From NCBI GenBank assembly GCA_022457065.1, contig JAJGBQ010000004.1:1984001-2048000 (forward strand): 64,000 nucleotides of DNA, given 5' to 3'. The translations under genes and the position numbers were made by a program. The notes under the pieces were generated by a model. The model saw nothing but the letters and a program-made list of their open reading frames with translations, made no database searches and was not told where the DNA came from. The stretch is from Curvularia sp. ZM96. Lineage: Eukaryota > Ascomycota > Dothideomycetes > Pleosporales > Pleosporaceae. Positions 33,564 to 43,161 of the stretch are shown here, piece after piece. Positions within the stretch are counted from its first letter, which is position 1; every line of letters starts with the position of its first letter.

Positions 33564-34448
33564 CTAACCATCAAACAACCCCCACTCCTTGATCTCAAAA
33601 CTCTCTAGCACCTTCTCCCTCATTCCCTTGGCCTCGCGCATCAACTGCGTCTCTTCACCCGGCGTAGCAGCTGGAACATACTCGCCTGGATAATGCGGGC
33701 TGTTTATTGAAATGAGAATCTTGTTTTTGTCAGCAACTTTTCCTCAAAGCACGTGAGGGGTGATGGGGTTGGGGGAGGAAACTTACATCAGTCCCTTGTT
33801 CTTTCAACCGGATGACGAGAAGTTGGATGAATGTATACTCTGGTGTCTTGCGCACGGGAGCACCGGGGGCCGGTGCGGGAGGCGTTTGGATGAAGGTTAG
33901 AGCCAGGATGGGGGTTTGCGGCCTTTTAGATGCGTCAGCTCTTTCCGTTTCGCTTTTTGCTTGTTCCTTGTTTCTTTATTTTTTCCTTCGAACTCCTGAC
34001 ACGAATGATACTCAAACGAAGGAATAGGAAGGGGATGGATTGTGTTATACTTACAGAGACTTCATCACAGTAGTCCCCTGCGCAACAATCGTCGTAGCAT
34101 CCCCGGTACCATCGACTAGATCGGCGAAGTGGTACTGCAGGGCTTCTTCGTCAGAAGGTTTGTCGACGTACTCGAGGATCTCGAGCACGATGCTGGTGTA
34201 GCCGGTGTTGTGCAGGTAGACTTCTTGGTGTGAGGGGATTTGGCGAATTAGGCTTGAAAGCGTTAGATTGGATGGGGTGCGAGGGAAAGAGCGACTTGGG
34301 TGGGGGCTAGAAAGAAAGAGCGATTGGGGTAGGTATAGAGGGAAGGAGCGACTAGGAAAGGGTGAAGGACGTACGAGGCGTCGGAAAAGTCCGAGGGTAA
34401 GTCTAGGGTGATTGCGCCGCCATAGAGGGGTGTAGTTCTGTATTCCAT
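33564..34448 (-). CDS. MOG1: Mog1-type Ran-binding nuclear import factor
   Basis: Four minus-strand exons (34448-34375, 34252-34055, 33922-33787, 33719-33564) assemble to 187 residues. The protein opens MEYRTTPLYGGAITLDLPSD and continues DASLIRQIPSHQEVYLH, GYTSIVLEILEYVD, QYHFADLVDGTGD, then TPPAPAPGAPVRKTPEY and LVIRLKEQGTDILISINSPH, the conserved blocks of Mog1, which binds the GTPase Ran and stimulates its guanine nucleotide release during nuclear transport. All junctions keep frame (phases 2, 1, 0) with normal GT/AG ends; introns are 122, 132 and 67 nt. The product ends EWGLFDG. The model is firm because each exon carries family motifs. Confidence 0.92.
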
Positions 34449-35090
34449 CTTTTTTTTTTTGGATGCTCGGTGAGGGGCGGATTTTTGGACGGTTCGGGTT
34501 TTGAGAGATTAATTTTTTCTTGCTGGATGAGATGCCGTTTGCGAGGTACTGAGATGAATTCCTAGAGTTGTATAATGTTCAGTTTATATGTTGTAGTAGG
34601 GCGTTGCAGGGTTTGGTCTTTATGTCGAGGATGATGTTGGTTGGTGGAACAAGACCGTTTAGGTGGCTAGCAGGCAACGTTCAGGCACCACGCCGACACG
34701 GGTGCCTTGGTGCCTGGGATCAGAGCGGAGTGTGCCTGGCAATAGCATTTCACTAGTGTTGTTTTTTGAGCCAAACATATTCGTATAATTAGTGATTTGA
34801 TGTGAGAAATTCAACATGTGATGTTCCATTTTGTAGCAGCAAATTGAGTCTTTCACATGCGACAGCACTACGACGAGTACTACAACCATGATGCGAAACT
34901 TGAGTGTTATTGAAATCTGGGGTATCGTATAACTTTTGACCCCTCTATATTCCATGTCCCAATTTTGAACGCCGTGCAATGCATGCTTCCTTCCATCTCG
35001 ACTTCTCACAGAATTGACATCCTTCAGTCTCTCGTGGCGCAAAGGTTCTTCATCCAAATATGATACATGTCGGTGGCAACCACCACATGC
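34449..35090. other. Gene-free interval
   Basis: MOG1 promoter and 3' flank of BUD20, both minus strand. A poly-A run on the coding strand lies just upstream of the MOG1 ATG (34449-34460). A small inverted repeat CAGGCACCA/TGGTGCCTG lies near 34682-34720. Nothing else. Confidence 0.5.
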
Positions 35091-35503
35091 CTAAGCTGAT
35101 GCAACCTGATCCACCTCCATGGGCGCAGCGGGCGCGGTCGTGCGGGTTCCGTTGTTGGTAGTGAGGCCAATGGCTGCCTCTGCTTCCTTTTGCGAGTATG
35201 GCTCTTCGCGCAGTTGCTTCACTCTTTGAATTATCAGCCTCCATTTCGAGATGTGCTGCAACAAACTCACCTCCGCTTGTGCACCTTGCCCTTCTGATGC
35301 GCGACGAGGTTGGTGTCGCTCTCAAAAAACTTTGCGCATTCTTTGCAGTAATACTGGCCCAGGCCGGGCAGGTCCTCTATGGGCTTCTCATTTTTGAAGG
35401 CGGCCAGGTGCTTCTCGTCGTGCAAATCGGCATGAATCTGGTCGAGGTCGCGCGTATAACGACGAGTCTTCTTTTTCGAGTCCTGTCCGCGTATGGCTGG
35501 CAT
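35091..35503 (-). CDS. BUD20: Bud20-type C2H2 zinc finger protein (60S ribosome export)
   Basis: Exons 35503-35271 and 35223-35091 give 121 residues. It begins with a basic stretch (SKKKTRRYTRDLDQIHADL) and carries one C2H2 finger, YYCKECAKFFESDTNLVAH with the later His in KGKVHKRR, the U1-type finger of Bud20/ZNF593. In yeast Bud20 is a shuttling factor on pre-60S particles. The second exon supplies VKQLREEPYSQKEAEAAIG, conserved in homologues, and an Ala/Pro-rich tail. The intron is standard. It diverges from the aconitase gene, sharing the 718-bp interval between them. Confidence 0.92.
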
Positions 35504-36221
35504 GGCGTCGTATGCTGTATCCGCGGCCGTCGGTTATCCGTGAGAGAGAGCGTGGCTGTCGGCTATGGCAAAGTTCGCGTGTGGGGACAGCGGAGGGCAG
35601 AGGACCGTGCGGGAGTCTGCAGGTCAGAAAGTCCTGAAGAGCTAGGCCTGATGCAGTAATGGCAGATGGTAATGTTGCTCCAGACACCAAATTTGCAGTG
35701 TCTGCAGGCCCAGGGCCAATACGGCACTGCAATTGTTGGGCCGGAAATGTCGCCCTCGAGCCTGGCAGGCCTGCCTCTCCCCATGTGGTCTTATCACCAG
35801 ACGCCCAATCAGCACCAAAGGAAACGGGCGCGGGGTCGGTTCACGGGTGCCGGATATGACGTCGCAATGAACGCCAATGGCTCTCCCGTCCGGTGTGCTG
35901 CGGACACAGTCGCGGCACTGCCGCAGGCCTCTACCGCGCGATAAATGCCCAGTGCCAGTCGCACACAAGCCATCTCCATAATTCCCAATCCTACGCACAG
36001 TCGGCTGTCCAAGCACGTGAAACGGCCCAGCGGGACAGCAGCAGCCCGTCCTGTTTTTACTCTGGCGCCGAGGTATTCCGCACCCAGCTGGGGCTAGACG
36101 AGCCAATCATCGTGCCTGTGATCTCCATTAGTTATCGCCCAACTTGCGGCAGCTTTCTGCCCGTCTTTTTCCTCCGCTCTCCATTACTCTTCCTCCACAC
36201 CTCCCTCCTGTAACCCTCACC
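35504..36221. promoter_or_regulatory. Divergent promoter of BUD20 and aconitase
   Basis: GC-rich interval with three CCAAT boxes on the plus strand (35805-35809, 35874-35878, 36103-36107). The last 80 nt are pyrimidine-rich and lead into the aconitase ATG. Confidence 0.6.
36103..36122 (+). promoter_or_regulatory. Candidate CBC:HapX site (CCAAT-N12-GAT)
   Basis: CCAAT at 36103, a 12-nt spacer and GAT at 36120, 100 nt before the aconitase ATG. That spacing is the one described for bipartite binding of the CCAAT-binding complex and HapX in filamentous fungi, where mitochondrial aconitase is a classic iron-regulated target. Binding is inferred. Confidence 0.5.
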
Positions 36222-38912
36222 ATGCAGAAGTTCTCGAGGCTCGGCCGCCTGGGCCAGAGCCTTGCTTCGCGCAGGCAATTGGCCACCGTCAGCGATGCTG
36301 CTCTCTCCCGCAAGGTCGAGATGACCAACTGGGAAAAGGGCCACTACATCAACTACCAGAAGATGAGTGAGAACCTGGGCGTTGTTCGTTCGCGTCTCAA
36401 CCGCCCCCTCACCCTCGCCGAGAAGATTCTCTACTCCCACTTGGACGACCCCCACAACCAAGAGATTGAGCGTGGCTCCAGCTACCTCAAGCTCCGCCCC
36501 GACCGTGTAGCCTGCCAGGATGCCACCGCCCAGATGGCTATCCTCCAGTTCATGTCAGCTGGTCTGCCCTCTGTTGCTACCCCTACTACGGTTCACTGCG
36601 ACCATCTCATCGAGGCCCAGGTCGGTGGTGAGAAGGATCTGGCCCGCGCCAACGAGATCAACAAGGAGGTCTACAACTTCCTGTCGACCTCTTGCGCAAA
36701 GTACAACATTGGTTTCTGGAAGCCCGGCTCTGGTATCATCCACCAGATCGTGCTTGAGAACTACGCTTTCCCTGGTGCTCTCCTCATTGGTACTGACTCG
36801 CACACTCCCAACGCTGGTGGTCTGGGTATGGCCGCCATTGGTGTTGGTGGTGCTGACGCTGTCGACGTCATGGCTGGCCTCCCCTGGGAGCTCAAGGCCC
36901 CCAAGGTCATTGGTGTTAAGCTTACTGGCAAGATGTCTGGCTGGACTGCTCCCAAGGGTACGTACTGGCAATATTTACCACAAGTGGGGTAACTCGCGCT
37001 AACCAGAGCTTCAGACATTATCCTCAAGGTCGCCGGCATTCTGACTGTCAAGGGTGGAACTGGTGCCATTGTCGAATACCACGGTCCCGGTACCGAGAGC
37101 TTGTCCTGCACTGGTATGGCCACCATCTGCAACATGGGTGCTGAAATCGGTGCCACCACCTCCGTTTTCCCCTTCAACGACCGCATGTACGACTACCTCA
37201 AAGCCACCAAGCGTCAGCAGATTGGTGACTTTGCTCGCGAGTACGCTCAGGAGCTCCGCGAGGACGAGGGTGCCGAATACGACGAGCTCATCGAGATCAA
37301 CCTTTCCGAGCTTGAGCCCCACATCAACGGTCCTTTCACACCCGATCTAGCTACACCCATCAGCAAGTTCAAGGAGGCTGTCAAGGCCAACAAGTGGCCT
37401 GAAGAGCTCAAGGTTGGTCTCATTGGTTCTTGCACCAACTCCTCGTACGAGGACATGACCCGCGCTGCCTCCATCGCCGAGGACGCCATGGCCCACGGCC
37501 TCAAGGCCAAGTCTCTGTTTACTGTCACCCCTGGTTCCGAGCAGATTCGCGCTACTATTGAGCGTGACGGTCAGCTCAAGACCTTTGAGGAGTTTGGTGG
37601 TATGGTTCTTGCAAACGCTTGCGGTCCATGCATTGGTCAGGTACGTTATCCGCATGAGCATTCATTTTCCCCTTCTCCTCTTTTGCATGGTGTTTCTCGA
37701 CAACTACCGTCTCTTTTGAACACTACCCTTCGATTTTCATGGTTTTGTTTTCCATAGTGTGCTCTGGCAACTACCGTCTGTTTTGCACACCATTTTCTGA
37801 CAAATACACCACAGTGGGACCGTCGCGACGTCAAGAAGGGCGAAGCCAACTCTATCATCTCCTCGTACAACAGGAACTTTACTGGAAGGAATGACGCCAA
37901 TCGTAAGATTCCCCTCTTTTTTCTGTTGATTTGATTGATTTTGAATGGTGGTTGTTGAGGGGAGCGTGTTTTGATGCAATTCATGGAACAGTCGTACGCT
38001 AACAGATGAAAACTAGCCGCAACGCACTCCTTCGTCACCTCTCCTGACCTCGTCGTCGCTATGACAATTGCCGGAACCTTGAACTTCAATCCTTTGACCG
38101 ATGAGCTCACCGGAGCCGACGGCAAGAAGTTCAAGCTCAAGGAGCCTTCCGGCTTGGGTCTTCCCACCAGGGGCTACGACCCAGGCCAGGATACTTACCA
38201 GGCTCCTCCTGAAGACCGTGCTTCCGTCCAGGTCGCCGTTTCCCCCACCTCCGACCGTCTCCAGCTCCTCTCCCCCTTCTCCGCCTGGAACGGCAGCGAT
38301 TTCAAGGACCTTCCAATCCTCATCAAGTGCCAAGGCAAGACCACCACTGACCACATCTCTATGGCCGGTCCCTGGTTGAAGTACCGTGGACACTTGGACA
38401 ACATCTCCAACAACATGTTGATTGGTGCCATCAACGCTGAGAATGGCGAGGCCAACAAGGTCAAGAACTCTCTTACTGGCGAGTACGGTGCGGTCCCCGA
38501 TGTTGCCCGTGACTACAAGAAGAACGGCGTCCCATGGGTTGTCGTTGGTGACTGGAACTACGGCGAGGGTTCTTCCCGTGAGCACGCTGCGCTTGAGCCC
38601 AGGCACTTGGGTGGCGCTGCCATCATCACCCGCTCCTTCGCTCGTATCCACGAGACCAACTTGAAGAAGCAGGGTATGCTTCCTCTTACCTTCTCCGACC
38701 CTGCCGACTACGACAAGATTGGCCCCAACGACCGTGTTGACTTGGCCGCCACCGAGCTCGCTCCTGGCAAGCCTCTGACCATGACCGTCCACCCCGCCGA
38801 CGGCAGCAAGCCTTTCGACATCAAGCTCTCTCACACTTTCAACGAGGGCCAGATTGAGTGGTTCAAGAACGGCAGTGCCCTGAACACCATGGCCAAGAAC
38901 GCCCAGCAATAG
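36222..38912 (+). CDS. ACO1: Aconitate hydratase, mitochondrial
   Basis: An iron-sulfur enzyme of the TCA cycle interconverting citrate and isocitrate. Four exons (36222-36957, 37015-37640, 37815-37902, 38017-38912) encode 781 residues, normal for fungal aconitase. Residues 1-30 (MQKFSRLGRLGQSLASRRQL) are a basic mitochondrial presequence. Visible motifs: DATAQMAILQF, THCDHL-like TVHCDHLIEAQ, GTDSHTPNAGGLGMAAIGVGGADA, GSCTNSSYEDM with the first cluster Cys, ANACGPCIGQ with the other two, and in the swivelling domain GKTTTDHISMAGPW and NYGEGSSREHAALEPRHLG. Introns 2 and 3 flank a tiny 88-nt exon (WDRRDVKKGEANSIISSYN); intron 2 is unusually long (174 nt) with an internal duplication. Confidence 0.97.
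37685..37791 (+). repeat. Imperfect 67-bp-period duplication inside aconitase intron 2
   Basis: CAACTACCGTCTCTTTTGAA at 37701 recurs as CAACTACCGTCTGTTTTGCA at 37768, and flanking bases also align at the same 67-nt offset. The duplication lies wholly within the intron and accounts for its length. Confidence 0.75.
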
Positions 38913-39130
38913 AAGAAGTCTGCCTCTGTATAAGCTGGATGCTGTAAAGATGGTCGGATTAGTGAGCTTTCGTTATCGATTTACCATGCTCAATGAGCAT
39001 AGGGCTACTTGTATTTATGACTGTTAGCATGCAATGGATGAATGGAGTTTTTTGTCGTTATTAATCTTAGCACATGCAGTTGTGAATTAAGTTGATACTA
39101 TCAAAACATTTTGTGATTTCTGTTCTTTGT

Positions 39131-39250
39131 CTCCCATAACCAGTAAAACCGGAAAATCAAAACAAGCTCACATACAAAGACAAGCTACCAGTACAGCAAA
39201 TGACACACGACTGTGACAACCACAGCTATTTTTATAAGTAGCGCCGTAAA
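39131..39250 (-). repeat. Dispersed repeat family 1, copy 3
   Basis: On the plus strand it reads GGAAAATCAAAACAAGCTCA, ACATACAAAGACAAGCTAC and GACAACCACAGCTATTTTTA, the reverse complement of the copy 1 order. Confidence 0.7.
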
Positions 39251-39459
39251 ATGCTAACGATAAAGTAGTAGAACGAAACAAGAATCTTTAGGAATGAGTA
39301 CTTAGTATAAATACTATTTTAAGCAGCGATAAGCGAAGCTACTCTCTCTACTAATCTGCAATACAAGTCTATTACTAACTATAGCAAAATATTAGTTTTA
39401 ACCTACCTAAAGTCTAGCTAATTTAGAATGGCTTAGCAATGTGTTGCAGCACCAGTTTC

Positions 39460-39810
39460 GCTCGTCTAATTACCCTACGGGAGGTCGCAACGGACGTTAA
39501 ATCAATTCAATCCAATACTCAGTGTTTGATACAAGACCAGGTCGACTCGGGTGAGATCATTAGGAGAGTGGGATCATGGATTTGAAGATATGAGATTAGA
39601 TAACTACTGTCGTATCTAAGTATCGTCTATAGAATCTATCATACGTGAAGCTGCCCCTCTGAAGTCTCTCTCTCTCTTATAGATAGCCAAGGGAGGCTAG
39701 GCTTCTGCCCAGGGCTACTAGTAACCCTGTGCACCAGCAGAGTAGTATCTATTTGCCGGAATGACTTAAGGGAGAGGTTGGATCTTTCTGCTGAATCTCC
39801 GCTGCAAAAA
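39460..39810 (-). repeat. Repeat family 2, copy 1, with C-terminal coding relic
   Basis: The reverse complement of 39640-39810 aligns by eye with 41670-41853 (shared GATTCAGCAG, AGATCCAACCTCT, GCACAGGGTTACT, TAGCCCTGGG, GGGGCAGCTT), and 39460-39545 aligns with 42965-43000. On the minus strand the frame ending at 39749 reads FAAEIQQKDPTSPLSHSGK then stop; the sister copy has AAAIQQEDPTS then stop, so the repeat carries the end of some gene. Confidence 0.65.
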
Positions 39811-40676
39811 TCTCGATGTGCGTACAATGGGCGACCACTCGCTTCAGGCCGATGAACTCGAGTGCTTCAACGCTCACTGGGGACGCAGGGTATACCAAGT
39901 CAAGTGAAGTAACTGGTGGAGATGCTCAGCTCGCGGAGATAACGCGTCCGACTGAAGTTGTAGACCTGTTGCCTAACGCAGAGGTAGCGCGAGCTCATCT
40001 TGCGCTTGAAGGGGCCGATTCACCCCACGAGTCTGTAATCTTGAAGCACAGCATGTTATTCCTCGTTAAGGTTGCCGGAAATCTTGGGGCTGTAGTTGGA
40101 GAGACGGTGGTGGTATTACTGGTGTTACTGTTGTTGCGCTTGCTCCTGCTCTTGTTAGTGTTGGTGTTGTTGGTGTTGCTGGTGAGACAGTGGGATGGTG
40201 AAGGTTAGTGGGAAGATGGAGGGAGGCGAGTCTCCGTACTGTCGAGTTCGTGCCCATTCGTGGTAATATTTTTGTAGTTCTATAATCCAAAATGGTACCA
40301 GGGTTCAGCTAGGTACGTACCAAATTTCTTGATTCGAGACGAGGAGCTAGATGCTTGAGTCCCTACTTCAACTGCGAAGCCGTTCCCTTTTTGATCTTCG
40401 ATTCTTGGTGACCTAGGGTACAGCCCACCGTTCTCTTGAGATTTCATTGTCGTTGGCGAACCAGAAGTAAAGGCAATAGTGTCGAGTTACGTCACTAGGC
40501 AGCAAGGTAAGTCACACGCATTCCGCGTTTGCTCACGTGCTAACATGTCTGGCGAATAGGCCTTACTTAGTCTGTTTGTAAGGTCTGTTTGCAAGGTAAA
40601 GGCGAGATGAAGGTGACTTGGTCCTTGCTCAGCTTCCGCCTCTCGCTTCTTATACCACAGCATTGATCCAGAACAA

Positions 40677-40680
<4 letters not shown>

Positions 40681-40708
<28 letters not shown>

Positions 40709-40738
40709 TGCCCCCCCCTCTCTCTCTTTCCCTCTTTC
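40681..40738. repeat. Compound low-complexity run (AC, AT, C, CT)
   Basis: Successive runs of AC, then about ten AT units, nine C, and CT units, in the promoter region of the next ORF. Confidence 0.85.
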
Positions 40739-40922
40739 TTTTATACTTGTCTACATACCTCTGATTCGCCTACAGCAATCAGCACTTTCAAATTATCTTA
40801 GAGAAAACGGCAGGTCGTCTCTCAGCCTACCAAAAATCGGACATCAAAAAGAGGACGGCTTTGCTGTCGACCATATATATACGCCTGTATATACACAACC
40901 ACACGTATAAAATTGTCACAGT

Positions 40923-41411
40923 ATGCGTATAACGAAGAGCAAAGCCATAGAGTGGAATGAAACCCAGCTCGAAGACGTCACGTTCACTACGAGAGGACAT
41001 GCCCTACAGTTTCACTGGCCCCAGCGGAAATCGAGACAGGTCATCATCGCCCGAGGATCGCCGTCGTCGACGCCATACAAGACCGTCATCGCAAAGACCA
41101 ACGAACAAGATCGCGCAACACTGTTTCGTCACTCGTTTACTTTGACGAAAGAAGAGCTATCTAATAACTTCGATGTGGACATGATGAGAATGGTGGTGAT
41201 CGGCAGAAAACTATTCACGAGCAAACTGCCAGAGACAAAGCAAAAGGAATGCAATAAAGGAAAGCAGCAGCGCCACGTCGGAGCGAAGCTACCTACCAAC
41301 CCTGATCTCATTTTCAAACTTCCAGCAAAGTATACCACGACTAAGGACCTGGGTGAATCGGAACGGGAGACAGAAACCATGCAAGTGAGCCAAGACGACA
41401 TGACGGCATGA
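40923..41411 (+). CDS. Orphan hypothetical protein
   Basis: A 162-residue single-exon frame with an ATG, preceded by TATATATA-like motifs at 40872-40896. The protein is basic in the middle (KLPETKQKECNKGKQQ) and acidic at the end, with no signal peptide, membrane helix or family motif. It lies in the repeat-rich island between family 1 copies 3 and 4. Not recognised; it may be lineage-specific or a chance frame. Confidence 0.4.
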   Translation: MRITKSKAIEWNETQLEDVTFTTRGHALQFHWPQRKSRQVIIARGSPSSTPYKTVIAKTNEQDRATLFRHSFTLTKEELSNNFDVDMMRMVVIGRKLFTSKLPETKQKECNKGKQQRHVGAKLPTNPDLIFKLPAKYTTTKDLGESERETETMQVSQDDMTA

Positions 41412-41548
41412 CCTACAGTGGCACAAACAATTGCAGTTCCAAGCTGCCAACCACTTGCACCTCTATCCAATCGGTCCCCACCCCACCTAAGAGCCATCTT
41501 GTCCTATACACAGGCAAAAGTCCCAGTAATCATTCCTCCTGACATCTC

Positions 41549-41701
41549 ATGATGCGATCCTTCGCTTTATGTTACGCTTGGAACTCGATCAAACTCAGCT
41601 TCCAGTTCTCATCGGTGCCGACACCGAGAAATACGATAGGAAAAGTTGGCTTAGGTGTGGGTTTGGCAGCTGCGATTCAGCAGGAAGATCCAACCTCTTG
41701 A
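41549..41701 (+). pseudogene. Short ORF overlapping repeat family 2
   Basis: A 50-codon frame starting MMRSFALCYAWNSIK and ending GVGLAAAIQQEDPTS then stop. Its last 11 codons fall in repeat family 2 and match the relic at 39749-39810 (IQQ-K/E-DPTS). Probably the tail of a degenerate gene. Confidence 0.35.
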
Positions 41702-41853
41702 GTCACTGCGACAAGTACATACCACTGTGCCAGTGCACAGGGTTACTCGTAGCCCTGGGTAGAAGCCGAGCCTTCTCTAGTCTGTCTATAAGAGAATTGC
41801 TTAAGACAGTCTTTGAAGGGGCAGCTTGTTATACGATAGATCGAGAACACTCC
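41670..41853 (+). repeat. Repeat family 2, copy 2
   Basis: Inverted relative to copy 1. It includes CACAGGGTTACTCGTAGCCC, TCTATAAGAGAATTGCTTAA and GGGGCAGCTTGTTATACGAT. Confidence 0.65.
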
Positions 41854-41937
41854 ACTTGATCTCAACAAGAGTCAACGAAAACTTCAGCTCTTCTTCTCTG
41901 TCACGCCCTATATCGACCAGAGCGACAAACCGAACAA

Positions 41938-42284
41938 AGACGACGGAAATGTACGTTCTGATGGAGCCTCTCAATGGCCTCTGCAGCCTGTTCAACGCTA
42001 CAGGAGAGGAGGTGTTCTACTTCCCAGAGTTTCGCGACCTCACCAAGACCGCCGAAGCTCGACACTGCAACTGGAATACATTGGTCAAACAAGTTTCTCT
42101 CACTGGAAAACCGACGGTTGCACCAGAGACTTTGGCATATGGTGTCCGTAGAGACACAGCGGTCATTACGGGAGATCCTGCTGTGGTATTTGCCAACATG
42201 GCCCCCACAAAGGAGCTCCTCGCTTTGGCGTCCCCATTTTGCATATACATCTCCCGGTATAAGCCTATCCGACAACCCCCTTAA
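41938..42284 (+). CDS. Orphan hypothetical protein with repeat-derived end
   Basis: A 115-residue frame from MYVLMEPLNGLCSLFNATGE. It is balanced and globular-looking (VFYFPEFRDL, NWNTLVKQVSLTGK, RRDTAVITGDPAVVFANM), with no signal peptide or known motif. The final 15 or so residues (CIYISRYKPIRQPP) are encoded by repeat family 1 copy 4, so the natural end has probably been replaced or truncated by the repeat. The open frame extends upstream to 41826 only through non-conserved sequence. Confidence 0.4.
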
Positions 42285-42342
42285 AAAACCAGAAAATCAA
42301 AAACAACAAGCTCACGTACAAGGACAAGCTATTCATCATCGT
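42245..42342 (-). repeat. Dispersed repeat family 1, copy 4
   Basis: On the plus strand: ACATCTCCCGGTATAAGCCT, ATCCGACAACCCCCTT, AAATCAAAAACAACAAGCTC, ACGTACAAGGACAAGCTA. It is the closest match to copy 1 (reverse complement). Confidence 0.75.
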
Positions 42343-42598
42343 CGACTGTAGCGACAAATCTCCAACAAAATTTAAAGGCAAATGTTGGACGATTCACGAG
42401 AGATGTCTAATTGGAGAGGACTGGCGAGGAGGTCAGTTCGACCTCCTCACGGCTTTCAGTGGTCAGAGTTCCAACGACGATGCGGACCTCCCTGAAGGGG
42501 AGGTCCTCGAAAGTTACCGAGCTCGTGGATATCATCCACGATGCACGTGTTCCGTCTGCAGAAGACGGAAAGCTTTCGCAGAGACAAATCACATTTGA
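42263..42598 (+). pseudogene. Open frame without start codon, running out of repeat copy 4
   Basis: A 111-codon frame with no ATG. It reads KLTYKDKLFIIVDCSDK, then GKCWTIHERCLIGEDWRGG, then GYHPRCTCSVCRRRKAF, and stops at 42596. Composition looks coding, with Cys spacing that could bind metal. Copy 3 of the repeat also reads NKLTYKDKL in the same frame, so this part of the repeat derives from protein-coding DNA. I do not recognise the family. It looks like an exon that lost its 5' part. Confidence 0.4.
42426..42506. repeat. Two GGAGGTC-type hairpins
   Basis: GAGGAGGTC/GACCTCCTC (42426-42448) and GGACCTCC/GGAGGTCC (42484-42506) are perfect inverted repeats sharing the same stem word. Confidence 0.7.
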
Positions 42599-42669
42599 CC
42601 TATGTATTGAGTCATACTCGAATCCTATAGCATCAACCAAATTCGAGGACCTCGATAATTCGTCTCTCA

Positions 42670-42762
42670 TCCTGTTTGCTGGACCTAGTGCTGGAGGGTG
42701 GTGAGTTGGAGTGGAGTGAAGAGGTCCGGACCAAGGGTTTGGCACAGGATGGCGGCTTTGCA
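42670..42762 (-). pseudogene. Relic fragment of a ThuA-like gene
   Basis: The minus-strand frame reads KAAILCQTLGPDLFTPLQL, then TTLQH-stop-VQQTG-stop. The intact ThuA-like gene at 57215 reads KAVVLLQTLGPDLFTPPQL and SAFRHWVQQGGG at the same place. The in-frame TAG sits where the intact gene has TGG (Trp), a G-to-A change. Similarity ends on both sides, so only about 30 codons remain. Confidence 0.7.
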
Positions 42763-42814
42763 GCGCCAAAAATACAACCAGAGCTTCTTCAAGTCTTTCT
42801 ATCACTGTCCCTCC

Positions 42815-43000
42815 TTAAGCTGTCATAAGAGAGCTTCTTAAGAGACTCCAGAAGGCAGCTTTTATATATAATAGATTCTCACCAACCTACTTAATGAAAA
42901 CAATAGCTAGAAATACATCAACTCATTAGTTTTCGATCTCATCTCTTCGGCGACTTCGCTCGAGTCGATATGATCTTGGATTAGACACTGAGTACGTAGA
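42815..43000 (+). repeat. Repeat family 2, copy 3 (partial)
   Basis: CTTAAGAGACTCCAGAAGGC and AGCTTTTATATATAATAGAT match the ends of copies 1 and 2; further right CGAGTCGATATGATCTTG and ACACTGAGTA match the reverse complement of 39510-39545. Confidence 0.5.
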
Positions 43001-43111
43001 TGTTGTGGCTCGATACACTACATGCCCGATCAATGTAGTAGGTTGTTTGAGTAAATAGTTTTAATCCCACACTTTCAGTACACTGTGACAAATACTAACA
43101 TCATTGCAAAG

Positions 43112-43161
43112 GGCTGTCCGGAAACAGCCGTGGCCGGGTGTGTGCGGCTGTCTTTCAGCCG
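43112..43161. repeat. Two adjacent hairpins with a shared GGCTG stem
   Basis: GGCTGT/ACAGCC at 43112-43129 and CGGCTG/CAGCCG at 43145-43161. Confidence 0.5.

Larger units (their letters stand above)
38913..40922. other. Gene-poor, repeat-rich AT-rich interval
   Basis: Aconitase 3' flank, then repeat family 1 copy 3 (39131-39250), a TA-rich decayed block (39270-39440), repeat family 2 copy 1 (39460-39810), a low-complexity codon-repeat stretch (40110-40190), and the promoter of the orphan ORF at 40923 with dinucleotide runs at 40681-40738. No intact gene seen. Confidence 0.6.

Noticed and set aside
38013..38909. 298-residue open frame antisense to aconitase exon 4
   Set aside because: Shadow of a codon-biased housekeeping exon. 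It ends within the exon limits and has repetitive V/G/L composition.
39816..40208. 130-residue plus-strand ORF with a poly-Leu/Val end
   Set aside because: Its first part is antisense to the repeat family 2 relic and its end is a GTT/GTG codon-repeat stretch. No coding support.
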